A stretch of DNA of 5,162 nucleotides. It comes from Ekhidna sp. Lineage in GTDB: Bacteria; Bacteroidota; Bacteroidia; Cytophagales; Cyclobacteriaceae. Positions 1-5,025 of this stretch are shown here, one piece after another (within the stretch, counting starts at the first letter, position 1; every line of letters starts with the position of its first letter). The position numbers and the translations under genes were made by a program. Location: NCBI GenBank assembly GCA_028821635.1, contig JAPPDO010000386.1:1-5162 (forward strand), written 5' to 3'. Under the pieces are notes generated by a model. The model was not told the origin of the DNA and made no database searches. It worked only from the letters and a program-made list of their open reading frames with translations.

Positions 1-69
1 TCCATTATTTTATTATTTAGTAATTAATTAAGGTGCAAGTATAAAACAATTAGTTTAAAGATGCAAGCG

Positions 70-101
70 TTTTTTCGATTTTTTTTTATTTTTCTTTTCT
101 T
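70..101 (+). other. T-rich tract
   Basis: By hand count 26 of 32 bases are T, including runs of 6, 9, 5 and 4. No stable hairpin is visible directly before it, so it is not a clear intrinsic terminator. It could be the tail of an upstream transcript or a bent A/T-rich promoter-proximal element. Confidence 0.35.
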
Positions 102-174
102 CGGGTGTGATTTGTCTTGAACAGGATTTATTTGATTTTAAGGATTGCCATGATTTTTATTTTTGTTCGTATCG

Positions 175-187
175 GTTATTTAATAAC
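175..187. repeat. 13-base palindrome (GTTATT-T-AATAAC)
   Basis: The arms GTTATT and AATAAC are exact reverse complements around a single central T at 181. The flanking bases (G174 and G188) do not pair, so the element stops there. It lies upstream of the promoter candidate and forms a pair with the palindrome centred at 201, 20 bases away. A dimeric regulator site is possible but is inferred only from symmetry. Confidence 0.4.
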
Positions 188-194
188 GTGTACA

Positions 195-207
195 TGCTAA
201 GTTAGCA
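195..207. repeat. 13-base palindrome (TGCTAA-G-TTAGCA)
   Basis: The arms TGCTAA and TTAGCA are exact reverse complements around a central G at 201. It has the same length and the same odd-centred form as the palindrome at 175-187, but a different arm sequence. It ends 19 bases before the possible -33 element, where an activator or repressor could act. No regulator family is recognised from the sequence. Confidence 0.4.
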
Positions 208-225
208 GTGCCGGCGGTCTCAATT

Positions 226-257
226 TTTGGCTGTAATAGAATAAACAGCTAAATTAG
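226..257 (+). promoter_or_regulatory. Candidate Bacteroidota-type promoter
   Basis: TTTG at 226-229 is followed by 20 bases and then TAAATTAG at 250-257. The latter matches the Bacteroidota -7 pattern TAnnTTTG at all but one fixed position, and the spacing is in the usual range. Transcription would start near 262-264, leaving a leader of about 37 bases before the ATG at 300. It would serve the DUF4783-nadC-YcxB-recX group. The spacer itself carries a short inverted repeat (230-249). Confidence 0.5.
230..249. repeat. Short inverted repeat filling the promoter spacer
   Basis: GCTGT at 230-234 and ACAGC at 245-249 are exact reverse complements separated by 10 bases. Together they fill exactly the spacer between the candidate -33 and -7 elements, where a repressor would block polymerase. 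The arms are only 5 bases long, so chance is a serious alternative. Confidence 0.25.
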
Positions 258-299
258 GCATGGTTTTAGCTCAACTGTTTAGAAAATAGTATTCAACTA

Positions 300-677
300 A
301 TGATCAAATTATTATTCATTTATTCTGTCCTTTTCCTAAGCAATCTTCAGAAAGACGCAATCAGGGATATAGGCATCGCCATGAAAGCAGGAAGTGCGAA
401 GGAGTTGATAAACTTCTGCAACGCAACAATGGAGATCCGAATCAATGGAGAAAGCACTAATTATGATAAAAATCAAGCGAAGGTTACTCTTAGAAATTTT
501 TTTAACGAGTATCCTCCGCAAGATTTCTCTTATACCGTGAAGGGTTCCTCTTCGGATAACTTAAAGTACACGATTGGCGTTTATACTCACGAAAAAGGAT
601 CATTTCGTGTGGTTATGTTTATCAAGAAAATTGATAACGCTTACCTTATTGATACTTTGAATTTCAGTAAAGAGTAA
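300..677 (+). CDS. DUF4783-type small exported protein
   Basis: This is a 125-residue protein that resembles the DUF4783 family of Bacteroidota, whose members are usually about 120-140 residues. The function of the family is not established; an NTF2/cystatin-like fold is likely from its alternating helix and strand pattern. The first 14 or so residues (MIKLLFIYSVLFLS) form a short hydrophobic signal-like segment, but no clear signal peptidase site is visible. The body has the family pattern: a helix with GSAKELINF (31-39), an FFNEYPPQDF stretch (67-76), KGSS (81-84), YTIGVYTHEKGSFRVVMFIKK (90-110) and a final YLIDTLNFSKE. The start at 300 is the only ATG giving the full signal segment. No Shine-Dalgarno sequence precedes it, as is normal in this phylum. 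It is first in a gene group, 29 bases before nadC, and a possible promoter lies 43 bases upstream. The periplasmic location is inferred. Confidence 0.8.
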   Translation: MIKLLFIYSVLFLSNLQKDAIRDIGIAMKAGSAKELINFCNATMEIRINGESTNYDKNQAKVTLRNFFNEYPPQDFSYTVKGSSSDNLKYTIGVYTHEKGSFRVVMFIKKIDNAYLIDTLNFSKE

Positions 678-706
678 CTTATTTCGGTTATTTGCCGGTT
701 ACCACT

Positions 707-1570
707 ATGGACACAAATCCGCCTTATCTTACCGATAAAAGCATCAATGCTTTCATAGGTTTAGCCTTAGCAGAAGATATTGGACTCGGAGATCATTCCT
801 CTCTGGGTTCTATTCCTGAATTTTCGACAAATCAGGCTCATCTAATAAGTAATTCTGACGGATTGATTGCCGGTATTGAGTTGGCAAAAAAGATTTTTGA
901 ATACGCTGACGACGGTTTAACGCTGGAGTTTTTCAAAGAAGACGGTGACCTAATTGAAAATGGAGACATTGCCTTTAATGTCACGGGTAACTCACGCTCT
1001 ATTCTCTCTGCTGAGCGGCTGGTACTCAATTGTATGCAGCGAATGAGCGCAATCGCTACTTATACCAATTATCTATGCTCTTTGATTAGCGGGACTCATA
1101 CCAAACTGCTGGACACCAGGAAAACAACGCCATTGTTTAGGCTTCCTGAAAAATGGGCCGTTTTGATAGGCGGGGGTATAAATCATCGCTTTGGTCTCTA
1201 CGATATGATCATGCTGAAAGATAATCATATTGATTTTGCGGGAGGTATAAAAAAAGCAATCACCGGAATGCTTACTTATTTAGAGCACAATAACTTGGAG
1301 TTAGACATTGAAATAGAGGTAAGAAGTTTGGCTGAGCTCGATGAGGTGCTGAAGGTCGGTTATGTGAAGCGAATATTACTTGACAATATGCTTCCGTCTG
1401 ATATACGAAAGGCCGTTCAGATGATTGGGGGAAGTTTTGAAACGGAGGCTTCCGGTGGTATTACGGAAAGCAATATTTCTGAGATCGCCGAAGCCGGACC
1501 GGATTATATTTCCGTGGGGGCTCTCACGCACTCATACAAAAGCATGGACATGAGCATTAAAGCCGTCTAA
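707..1570 (+). CDS. nadC: Nicotinate-nucleotide pyrophosphorylase (carboxylating), quinolinate phosphoribosyltransferase
   Basis: NadC joins quinolinate to PRPP and releases CO2 and pyrophosphate to give nicotinate mononucleotide, the last step of de novo pyridine-ring synthesis for NAD, in the cytosol. The 287-residue product has the whole family layout: the N-terminal EDIGLGDHSS signature (23-32), SAERLVLNCMQRMSAIAT (101-118), the PRPP/quinolinate-site block DTRKTTP (136-142), GGGINHRFGLYD (155-166), MLKDNH (169-174), the acidic EIEV strand (202-205), LLDNM (224-228), ASGGI (248-252) and SVGALTHS (269-276). The catalytic and phosphate-binding residues of the family appear intact, so it should be active. 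The start is taken as ATG 707. An in-frame TTG at 692 would add five residues (MPVTT) but is a weaker start, and 287 residues fits the family. nadA and nadB are not in the window. It follows the DUF4783 gene by 29 bases and precedes the YcxB-like gene by 34, so a shared transcript is likely. Confidence 0.97.
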   Translation: MDTNPPYLTDKSINAFIGLALAEDIGLGDHSSLGSIPEFSTNQAHLISNSDGLIAGIELAKKIFEYADDGLTLEFFKEDGDLIENGDIAFNVTGNSRSILSAERLVLNCMQRMSAIATYTNYLCSLISGTHTKLLDTRKTTPLFRLPEKWAVLIGGGINHRFGLYDMIMLKDNHIDFAGGIKKAITGMLTYLEHNNLELDIEIEVRSLAELDEVLKVGYVKRILLDNMLPSDIRKAVQMIGGSFETEASGGITESNISEIAEAGPDYISVGALTHSYKSMDMSIKAV

Positions 1571-1604
1571 ATGCTATATTCGAGGAAGTAAAGGATTTGA
1601 AACG

Positions 1605-2084
1605 ATGATTGTAAGGACAAAAAAATATCAGTTACCCACAAAGACATACATAGGCGTTGCATTCAAGGCCGTGCTGAAACAGCAATGGTGGGTTTTTACC
1701 ATTTATTTAGCCATTTGTGCCGGCTATTTCTGGATTCCGAACCATTGGTGGATTACCGGAGCGTCCATTGCACTTATTCTTTACTTCCTATTTTGGTTAA
1801 TTCAGTTTGTAGGGGTGACACAGTTGGAACAAGGGAAATTCATGTTTCAGAAGCTGTCATACGAGATCTCCTCGCAGCAAATTCTAATAAAATTAAATGC
1901 GAAACAAGGAATGCCTATGAAGTGGGATCAAATTAAGCGTGCTAAAAAGGGAAAGAATGCCTTCACATTTTTCGCAAGTAAAGCGCAGTTGGTTCACTTA
2001 CCCTTTAAGGTATTTAATAATGACAATGAAGTCCGCTTCGTCGAGACCGTACTGAAGCGTAAGGGATATATCTCAAAAATGTGA
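1605..2084 (+). CDS. YcxB-like small membrane protein
   Basis: This 159-residue protein has two predicted membrane helices, at about 27-44 (QWWVFTIYLAICAGYFWI) and 50-70, preceded by a basic cytosolic start. A soluble C-terminal domain of about 85 residues follows, with alternating strands. The tail pattern, with MKWDQIKRAKKGKNAFTFF (105-123) followed by AQLVHLPFKVFN (127-138), resembles the YcxB-like C-terminal domain, in which a bPH-like strand reads 'phenylalanine/tyrosine ... leucine-proline'. No biochemical role is established for this family. The topology suggests an inner-membrane protein with its C-terminal domain in the cytosol. A weak AGGA lies about 11 bases before the start. The gene sits 34 bases after nadC, and only 3 bases separate its stop from recX, which suggests translational coupling with recX. 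The family call is from pattern memory and is moderately sure; membrane location is surer. Confidence 0.75.
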   Translation: MIVRTKKYQLPTKTYIGVAFKAVLKQQWWVFTIYLAICAGYFWIPNHWWITGASIALILYFLFWLIQFVGVTQLEQGKFMFQKLSYEISSQQILIKLNAKQGMPMKWDQIKRAKKGKNAFTFFASKAQLVHLPFKVFNNDNEVRFVETVLKRKGYISKM

Positions 2085-2087
2085 TTA

Positions 2088-2564
2088 ATGGCACATCAGT
2101 TGGGCATAAAAGAGGCGAAACGAAGGGCCGGAAGGCTTTGTGCTTTGCGGGAGAGGTCATCTCAGGAAATAGCTGATAAAGTAAAATCATGGGGCTTATC
2201 GGAAAGAGAATGTAAGGAAATAGTTGATTTGTTCATCAGAGAGGGTCTTGTAGATGAGCAACGATTTGCTAATGCCTACTGTCATGACAAATTTGAGTTT
2301 AATTCTTGGGGCAAGCAAAAGATTAAATGGCATATTTCTCCTCATAAAATCTCATCGGCGATTCTTGAAAAGTCTTTATCAGAGATTGATCCGAAGAAAT
2401 ACAAGCACCGATTATATGAATTAGCCCAAAAAAAGTGGGACGGCCTTCACAAAGAAGAAGATCAGAAAAAGAAGCAAAAAACAATAAGTTACCTCATCGG
2501 CAAGGGCTTTGAACATGATTTAATAGGGGCGGCGATCAATTCTTTATCTGAAAAAAGTCATTAG
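2088..2564 (+). CDS. recX: Regulatory protein RecX
   Basis: RecX binds RecA filaments and limits their growth and strand-exchange activity, acting in the cytosol during recombination and SOS-type repair. The 158-residue product has the usual size and the family's three-helix repeats. The first repeat carries CALRERSSQEIADKVKSWGL (18-37), close to the family's 'LxxREhSxxELxxKLxxxG' pattern. The second carries EGLVDEQRFANAYCHDKF (52-69) followed by NSWGKQKIKWHI (72-83), the most conserved RecX block. The third, KTISYLIGKGFEHDLIGAAI (131-150), has the typical C-terminal 'LxxKGFxxxxI' helix. A lysine-rich linker (116-131) joins the last two. recA is not nearby, although in many other bacteria recX follows recA. 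Here the gene is at the end of the nadC group, starting 3 bases after the YcxB-like stop (TGA-TTA-ATG). Regulation is probably by the nadC-group transcript; no LexA-like box is seen. Confidence 0.93.
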   Translation: MAHQLGIKEAKRRAGRLCALRERSSQEIADKVKSWGLSERECKEIVDLFIREGLVDEQRFANAYCHDKFEFNSWGKQKIKWHISPHKISSAILEKSLSEIDPKKYKHRLYELAQKKWDGLHKEEDQKKKQKTISYLIGKGFEHDLIGAAINSLSEKSH

Positions 2565-2578
2565 CTTTACGTTCTCAC

Positions 2579-2611
2579 GAAATGAAGTAATCCATTTCTT
2601 AGACTTTACTT
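2579..2611 (+). other. Possible pseudoknot-forming leader before the DinB gene
   Basis: Two exact 6-base stems interlock in the 69-base gap between recX and the DinB-type gene. Stem one pairs GAAATG (2579-2584) with CATTTC (2593-2598). Stem two pairs AAGTAA (2585-2590), which lies in the loop of stem one, with TTACTT (2606-2611). This is the topology of an H-type pseudoknot, though the first crossing loop has no bases and both stems are A/U-rich, so one pair may have to open. The gap also holds a -7-like TACTTATG (2607-2614) without a clear -33 partner, so an internal promoter is possible but weak. Confidence 0.25.
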
Positions 2612-2633
2612 ATGTTTATGGCAATTATCAACT

Positions 2634-3140
2634 ATGCTACACCATTCGGCTAAGGAACTATTAAGTCAGCTTGACAACATCATTGCACAATGCAAGAAGG
2701 ACGACTTTTCCAGACCATTGGACGAGTTAAGCAATGCTACTTTCGGTCAGCACGTGAGACACACGCTTGAATTTTTTATCTGTCTGTTTGATGCTAAAAA
2801 TGAGCGGATGGTAAACTATGATAGCAGAAAGCACGACAGAGAAATAGAGACCGATAGAAAGCTGGCAAGGTCTGTTATTGATTCCATTAAGGATTTCTTA
2901 GACAGGAATAAAACGGATTTTACAATAGCGTTTGAGGCAAATTATACGGAGGACGAGGGGACGGTTCAAACCATGAAAAGCAGTTTTCACAGAGAACTCG
3001 CATATAATATTGAGCACGCAATCCATCATATGGCACTGATGAAGGTAGCTGTGAACCAAACTTTATCTTATATCAGGCTGCCGGAAAATTTCGGCGTGGC
3101 CAGCTCTACGGTCAGATACCGATCGGGGCAGAAAGCCTGA
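2634..3140 (+). CDS. DinB-superfamily putative metal-dependent protein
   Basis: This 168-residue, all-helical protein matches the DinB/YfiT-like four-helix fold, whose members bind a divalent metal through a histidine triad and include thiol-dependent transferases. Visible signatures are ATFGQHVRHTLEFF (35-48) with H40 and H43, and YNIEHAIHHMALMKV (124-138) with H128, H131 and H132. The likely metal ligands are one N-terminal histidine plus H128 and H132. The C-terminal FGVASSTVRYR (153-163) resembles the 'FGVAPSTIRYR' ending common in Bacteroidota members of this superfamily. The substrate is unknown, and thiol transfer is only a family-level possibility. The start follows a 69-base gap after recX, and the leader TCAACTATG has no Shine-Dalgarno sequence. 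One base separates its TGA from the ATG of the ATP-grasp gene, so the two are probably translated together. Location is cytosolic, with no signal peptide. Confidence 0.85.
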   Translation: MLHHSAKELLSQLDNIIAQCKKDDFSRPLDELSNATFGQHVRHTLEFFICLFDAKNERMVNYDSRKHDREIETDRKLARSVIDSIKDFLDRNKTDFTIAFEANYTEDEGTVQTMKSSFHRELAYNIEHAIHHMALMKVAVNQTLSYIRLPENFGVASSTVRYRSGQKA

Positions 3141-3141
3141 C

Positions 3142-4164
3142 ATGAAAAAGTTTTTTGTCAGGCTCACCCAATGGGAGTATTGGCCCTTTTCGCTGCTCTA
3201 CTTTCCTGTATTCTTCTATTATTTCTGGCTCTCATTAAGAAAAGGGTCTTTCTTCTTCTTCACCTCCTCTAACCCAAAAATTGAATTTGGAGGAATGTTT
3301 GGGGAAAGAAAGTCTGATATTTTCAAGCTCATTCCTAAGGAACTAATACCGGAGACGCACCTTATCCCAAAAGGAAACCTCAAAGCGGCAAAAAAAAAGG
3401 CAGAGAGTGTTGGATTTCCGCTTATTGTGAAGCCGAATATTGGAGAAAGAGGCTCTTGGGTGAAAAAAATAAAAAGCGATAAGGAGTTGGCGGCCTATGT
3501 TGAGACTTGTCCGGTAGAATTTTTACTCCAGGAATTCATTGATTATCCGGTCGAACTGGGAGTTTTCTATGTTCGTTATCCGTATCAGGCAAAAGGCAGC
3601 ACTACTTCAATCGTTCGTAAGGATTTTTTAAAAGTGACCGGAGACGGAAAGCATCGTATCAATGAATTGTTGAATGAAAATACACGTGCATTACTGACAG
3701 CAAATCCGGAGAGTGAATACTTAAAAGAGGCCGGAGAAAGTATTCCAAAGAAAGGAGAGGAGGTGCTCATCGAACCCATCGGAAATCACTGCCGTGGCAC
3801 TCAATTTTTGAATGATAATGAGCAAATTGATACGGATTTGAATGAAGCTATTGATAAACTGGCGAAAAAAATTCCGGAGTTTTATTTTGGAAGGTTTGAT
3901 CTAAGATGTAAAAGCTATGAAGAACTCAAACAGTTTAAAGCCTTTAAAATACTTGAATTGAACGGGGCAGGTTCCGAGCCGGGGCATATTTATCAACCCG
4001 GTTATTCGTTATTTAAAGCGTATAAAGATATTCTTTGGCATTTGAAGGTTTTAGCAGATATTAGTGAGCAAAATAAGCGGAGAGGTGTGCCATATTGGAC
4101 CTTCAAAAAAGGTGTGAAAAAATGGAGAGCACATCAGGCATACAACAGAATGCTCAACGCCTAA
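3142..4164 (+). CDS. Membrane-anchored ATP-grasp ligase, substrate unknown
   Basis: ATP-grasp enzymes join a carboxylate to an amine, thiol or similar nucleophile by way of an acyl-phosphate. This 340-residue protein often carries the generic label 'D-alanine-D-alanine ligase-like', but the true substrate is not known. Residues about 12-31 are very aromatic and hydrophobic and likely form a membrane anchor or re-entrant helix, followed by the conserved SNPKIEFGGMFGERKSDI (43-60). The ATP-binding core shows FPLIVKPNIGERGSWV (92-107), with K97 and a glycine loop, and LLQEFIDYPVELGVFYVRYP (128-147), with the hinge near Q130-E131. Next come TSIVRK (155-160), GNHCRGT (214-220), FGRFDLR (249-255) with D253, and ILELNGAGSEPGH (270-282) with E272 and N274. 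D253, E272 and N274 fit the classic magnesium ligands, so it should be active. Its stop touches the next ATG (TAA-ATG), tying it to the exporter. The overall family is well supported. The specific role is inference. Confidence 0.88.
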   Translation: MKKFFVRLTQWEYWPFSLLYFPVFFYYFWLSLRKGSFFFFTSSNPKIEFGGMFGERKSDIFKLIPKELIPETHLIPKGNLKAAKKKAESVGFPLIVKPNIGERGSWVKKIKSDKELAAYVETCPVEFLLQEFIDYPVELGVFYVRYPYQAKGSTTSIVRKDFLKVTGDGKHRINELLNENTRALLTANPESEYLKEAGESIPKKGEEVLIEPIGNHCRGTQFLNDNEQIDTDLNEAIDKLAKKIPEFYFGRFDLRCKSYEELKQFKAFKILELNGAGSEPGHIYQPGYSLFKAYKDILWHLKVLADISEQNKRRGVPYWTFKKGVKKWRAHQAYNRMLNA

Positions 4165-4782
4165 ATGATATTCCAGACCCTAATAGTTGCGTTTACCATT
4201 AGTTACATCGGTTCCATTCCGCCCGGTGCGATCAATATCTCCGTTATGCAACTGTCCATATTGAAGAAGCACAGGGCTGCGATATTCTTCGCCGTAGCAG
4301 CCTCATCTATCGAATTTATTTATGCGGGCGTGACCGTCCGGCTTCACCTTTTTTTGAATACATATTCAGCCATTTCCAACTATTTCAAGATAGTAACTTC
4401 AATAGTGCTGATTGCTTTGGGACTTTGGAATATCTTATCAGCCAAGACCTCATCTGCTACAGGAGTGAATACCAAACTAACCGGCAGACACGGTTTTCTA
4501 AGAGGTCTTATTTTAGGGATAATTAACCCGATGACGATTCCCTTCTGGCTCGCCATCACCACATACCTTGAAAATGACAGACTGATTGACCTATCATCGG
4601 CTGGATTCTGGATGTACTTAACAGGGCTCGCCGTAGGCACTTTCTGCTTATTGCTCACCATAAATGCACTGGGCAAACGATTTACGAAAATCAGTGACAA
4701 TAAATTACTCGTGTATAAAGTGCCGGGAATCCTATTGATTGGGTTGGGCACTTACTTTTTGCTGAAACTGATCCTTCTCTAA
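4165..4782 (+). CDS. LysE/RhtB-type small-molecule exporter
   Basis: LysE-superfamily proteins export amino acids and related small molecules from the cytosol. This 205-residue protein has the usual length and about six predicted helices (roughly 3-25, 38-60, 73-92, 111-133, 146-168 and 186-204). The family signature appears as GSIPPGAINISVMQLS (16-31) in helix 1, followed by an AAIFFAVAASSIEFIYAG helix (38-55). A second helical hairpin starts at RGLILGIINPMTIPFW (113-128), with the conserved NP (121-122). The native substrate cannot be read from sequence. It starts with no gap after the ATP-grasp stop (TAA-ATG), so expression is tightly coupled, and export of that ligase's product is a reasonable inference. 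Its own stop overlaps the ATG of a 34-codon open frame (TAATG). The start at 4165 is preferred because it gives the full first helix and fits the coupling pattern. Confidence 0.9.
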   Translation: MIFQTLIVAFTISYIGSIPPGAINISVMQLSILKKHRAAIFFAVAASSIEFIYAGVTVRLHLFLNTYSAISNYFKIVTSIVLIALGLWNILSAKTSSATGVNTKLTGRHGFLRGLILGIINPMTIPFWLAITTYLENDRLIDLSSAGFWMYLTGLAVGTFCLLLTINALGKRFTKISDNKLLVYKVPGILLIGLGTYFLLKLILL

Positions 4783-4886
4783 TGCTTCAGCATACTGCCG
4801 CCAAATATGAAGAATCCTTTTTAAGGTATGGTTTCCCTGTTTTCATAGGGAGGCTAAATGCACGAAGCACCTCCAGTCCTGAATAG
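4782..4886 (+). CDS. Possible 34-residue coupled small protein
   Basis: An open frame of 34 codons starts at the ATG embedded in TAATG, where its A is the last base of the exporter's stop. The product MLQHTAAKYEESFLRYGFPV... ends at TAG 4884-4886. It is soluble-looking, mildly mixed in charge, with a central aromatic patch (SFLRYGFPVFI, 12-22), and is not recognised. It would be the third tight junction in the DinB, ATP-grasp and exporter group, which favours real translation. Against it are the short length, no visible homology, and two overlapping hairpins inside it (4831-4854 and 4849-4874). It may be a chance frame, a leader-like peptide, or the remnant of a longer gene. Confidence 0.25.
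   Translation: MLQHTAAKYEESFLRYGFPVFIGRLNARSTSSPE
4831..4854 (+). repeat. Hairpin after the exporter gene
   Basis: GTTTCCCT (4831-4838) can pair with AGGGAGGC (4847-4854) as eight pairs, two of them G-T, around an eight-base loop. No T-run follows, so it is not a canonical terminator. Its right arm is shared with a second possible stem (4849-4874), so the two are mutually exclusive. It lies inside the 34-codon frame. Confidence 0.35.
4849..4874 (+). repeat. Alternative hairpin overlapping the previous one
   Basis: GGAGG (4849-4853) pairs with CCTCC (4870-4874), and TGC (4859-4861) with GCA (4867-4869), with a five-base bulge CTAAA between the two left-hand segments. It competes with the 4831-4854 stem for GGAGG. 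No T-run follows directly. Stability is modest. Confidence 0.3.
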
Positions 4887-4899
4887 ATACAAATAAAAA

Positions 4900-4938
4900 A
4901 TCCCCAACCCCACCATTTTTTTTAATTTTGTTTGGGAT
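4900..4938. repeat. Imperfect inverted repeat, terminator-like
   Basis: ATCCCCAAC (4900-4908) pairs with GTTTGGGAT (4930-4938) in eight of nine positions (one C-T mismatch) around a 21-base loop that contains T8 (4916-4923). Read on the minus strand it would be followed by TTTTTTATTTG, giving a terminator-like tail; on the plus strand it is followed by A9. No minus-strand gene is seen that it could end, so its role is open. It may still slow or end plus-strand transcription from the exporter group. Confidence 0.3.
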
Positions 4939-4966
4939 AAAAAAAAACAGTTTGAATAGAAAAATA

Positions 4967-4995
4967 TTTTGTCCCCCCCCCCCCCCTATTATTTG
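4967..4995 (+). promoter_or_regulatory. Candidate promoter split by the poly-C run
   Basis: TTTTG (4967-4971) could be a -33 element and TATTATTTG (4987-4995) an approximate -7 element (TA and TTTG are both present, but separated by three bases rather than two). The spacer between them is T plus 14 C, only 15 bases if measured from TTG to TA, or 16 if the TTTG is aligned to the consensus. That is slightly shorter than the usual 17-21 or so. Transcription would start near 5001-5003, about 25 bases before the lipoprotein ATG. Its strength would depend on the length of the C-run. Confidence 0.35.
4973..4986 (+). repeat. Run of 14 C residues
   Basis: An uninterrupted C14 (G14 on the other strand) stands in an otherwise A/T-rich spacer, 39 bases before the ATG of the lipoprotein gene. 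Long C/G runs are slippage-prone in bacteria and are typical of phase-variable loci. Sequencing or assembly error in the exact length is possible. Its position between two promoter-like elements is what makes it notable. Confidence 0.9.
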
Positions 4996-5025
4996 TATTG
5001 TAAAACCAAAAAAAAGTACCGCACT

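Larger units (their letters stand above)
1..299. other. Non-coding leader region before the DUF4783 gene
   Basis: No convincing gene lies in this stretch. The only open frames starting with ATG are very short, for example 19 codons at 61 and 16 codons at 150. The region is A/T-rich. It contains a T-rich tract at about 70-101, two odd-centred 13-base palindromes at 175-187 and 195-207, a GCCGGC palindrome at 210-215, and a promoter candidate at 226-257. The gene to its left lies outside the window, so it is unclear whether the left half is the 3' untranslated region of that gene. Confidence 0.75.

Noticed and set aside
70..101. Intrinsic terminator of the upstream gene
   Set aside because: T-runs are present but no stable hairpin precedes them.
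61..120. 19-codon frame with a lipobox-like ending (FLFFGC)
   Set aside because: It is translated from a T-rich tract, which yields phenylalanines by composition. It stops four codons after the cysteine.
1..299. tRNA or structured RNA gene
   Set aside because: No cloverleaf arms, T-loop motif or known riboswitch core could be found by eye.
692..706. TTG start for nadC five codons upstream
   Set aside because: ATG 707 gives a normal-length NadC, and the five extra residues match nothing in the family.
1685..1936. Plus-strand 83-codon frame inside the YcxB-like gene
   Set aside because: It is a shifted frame of a better-supported membrane protein and has no membrane or domain pattern of its own.
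4380..4751. Minus-strand open frame of 123 codons inside the exporter gene
   Set aside because: It lies wholly antisense to a well-supported LysE-type gene and its translation has no recognisable family pattern.
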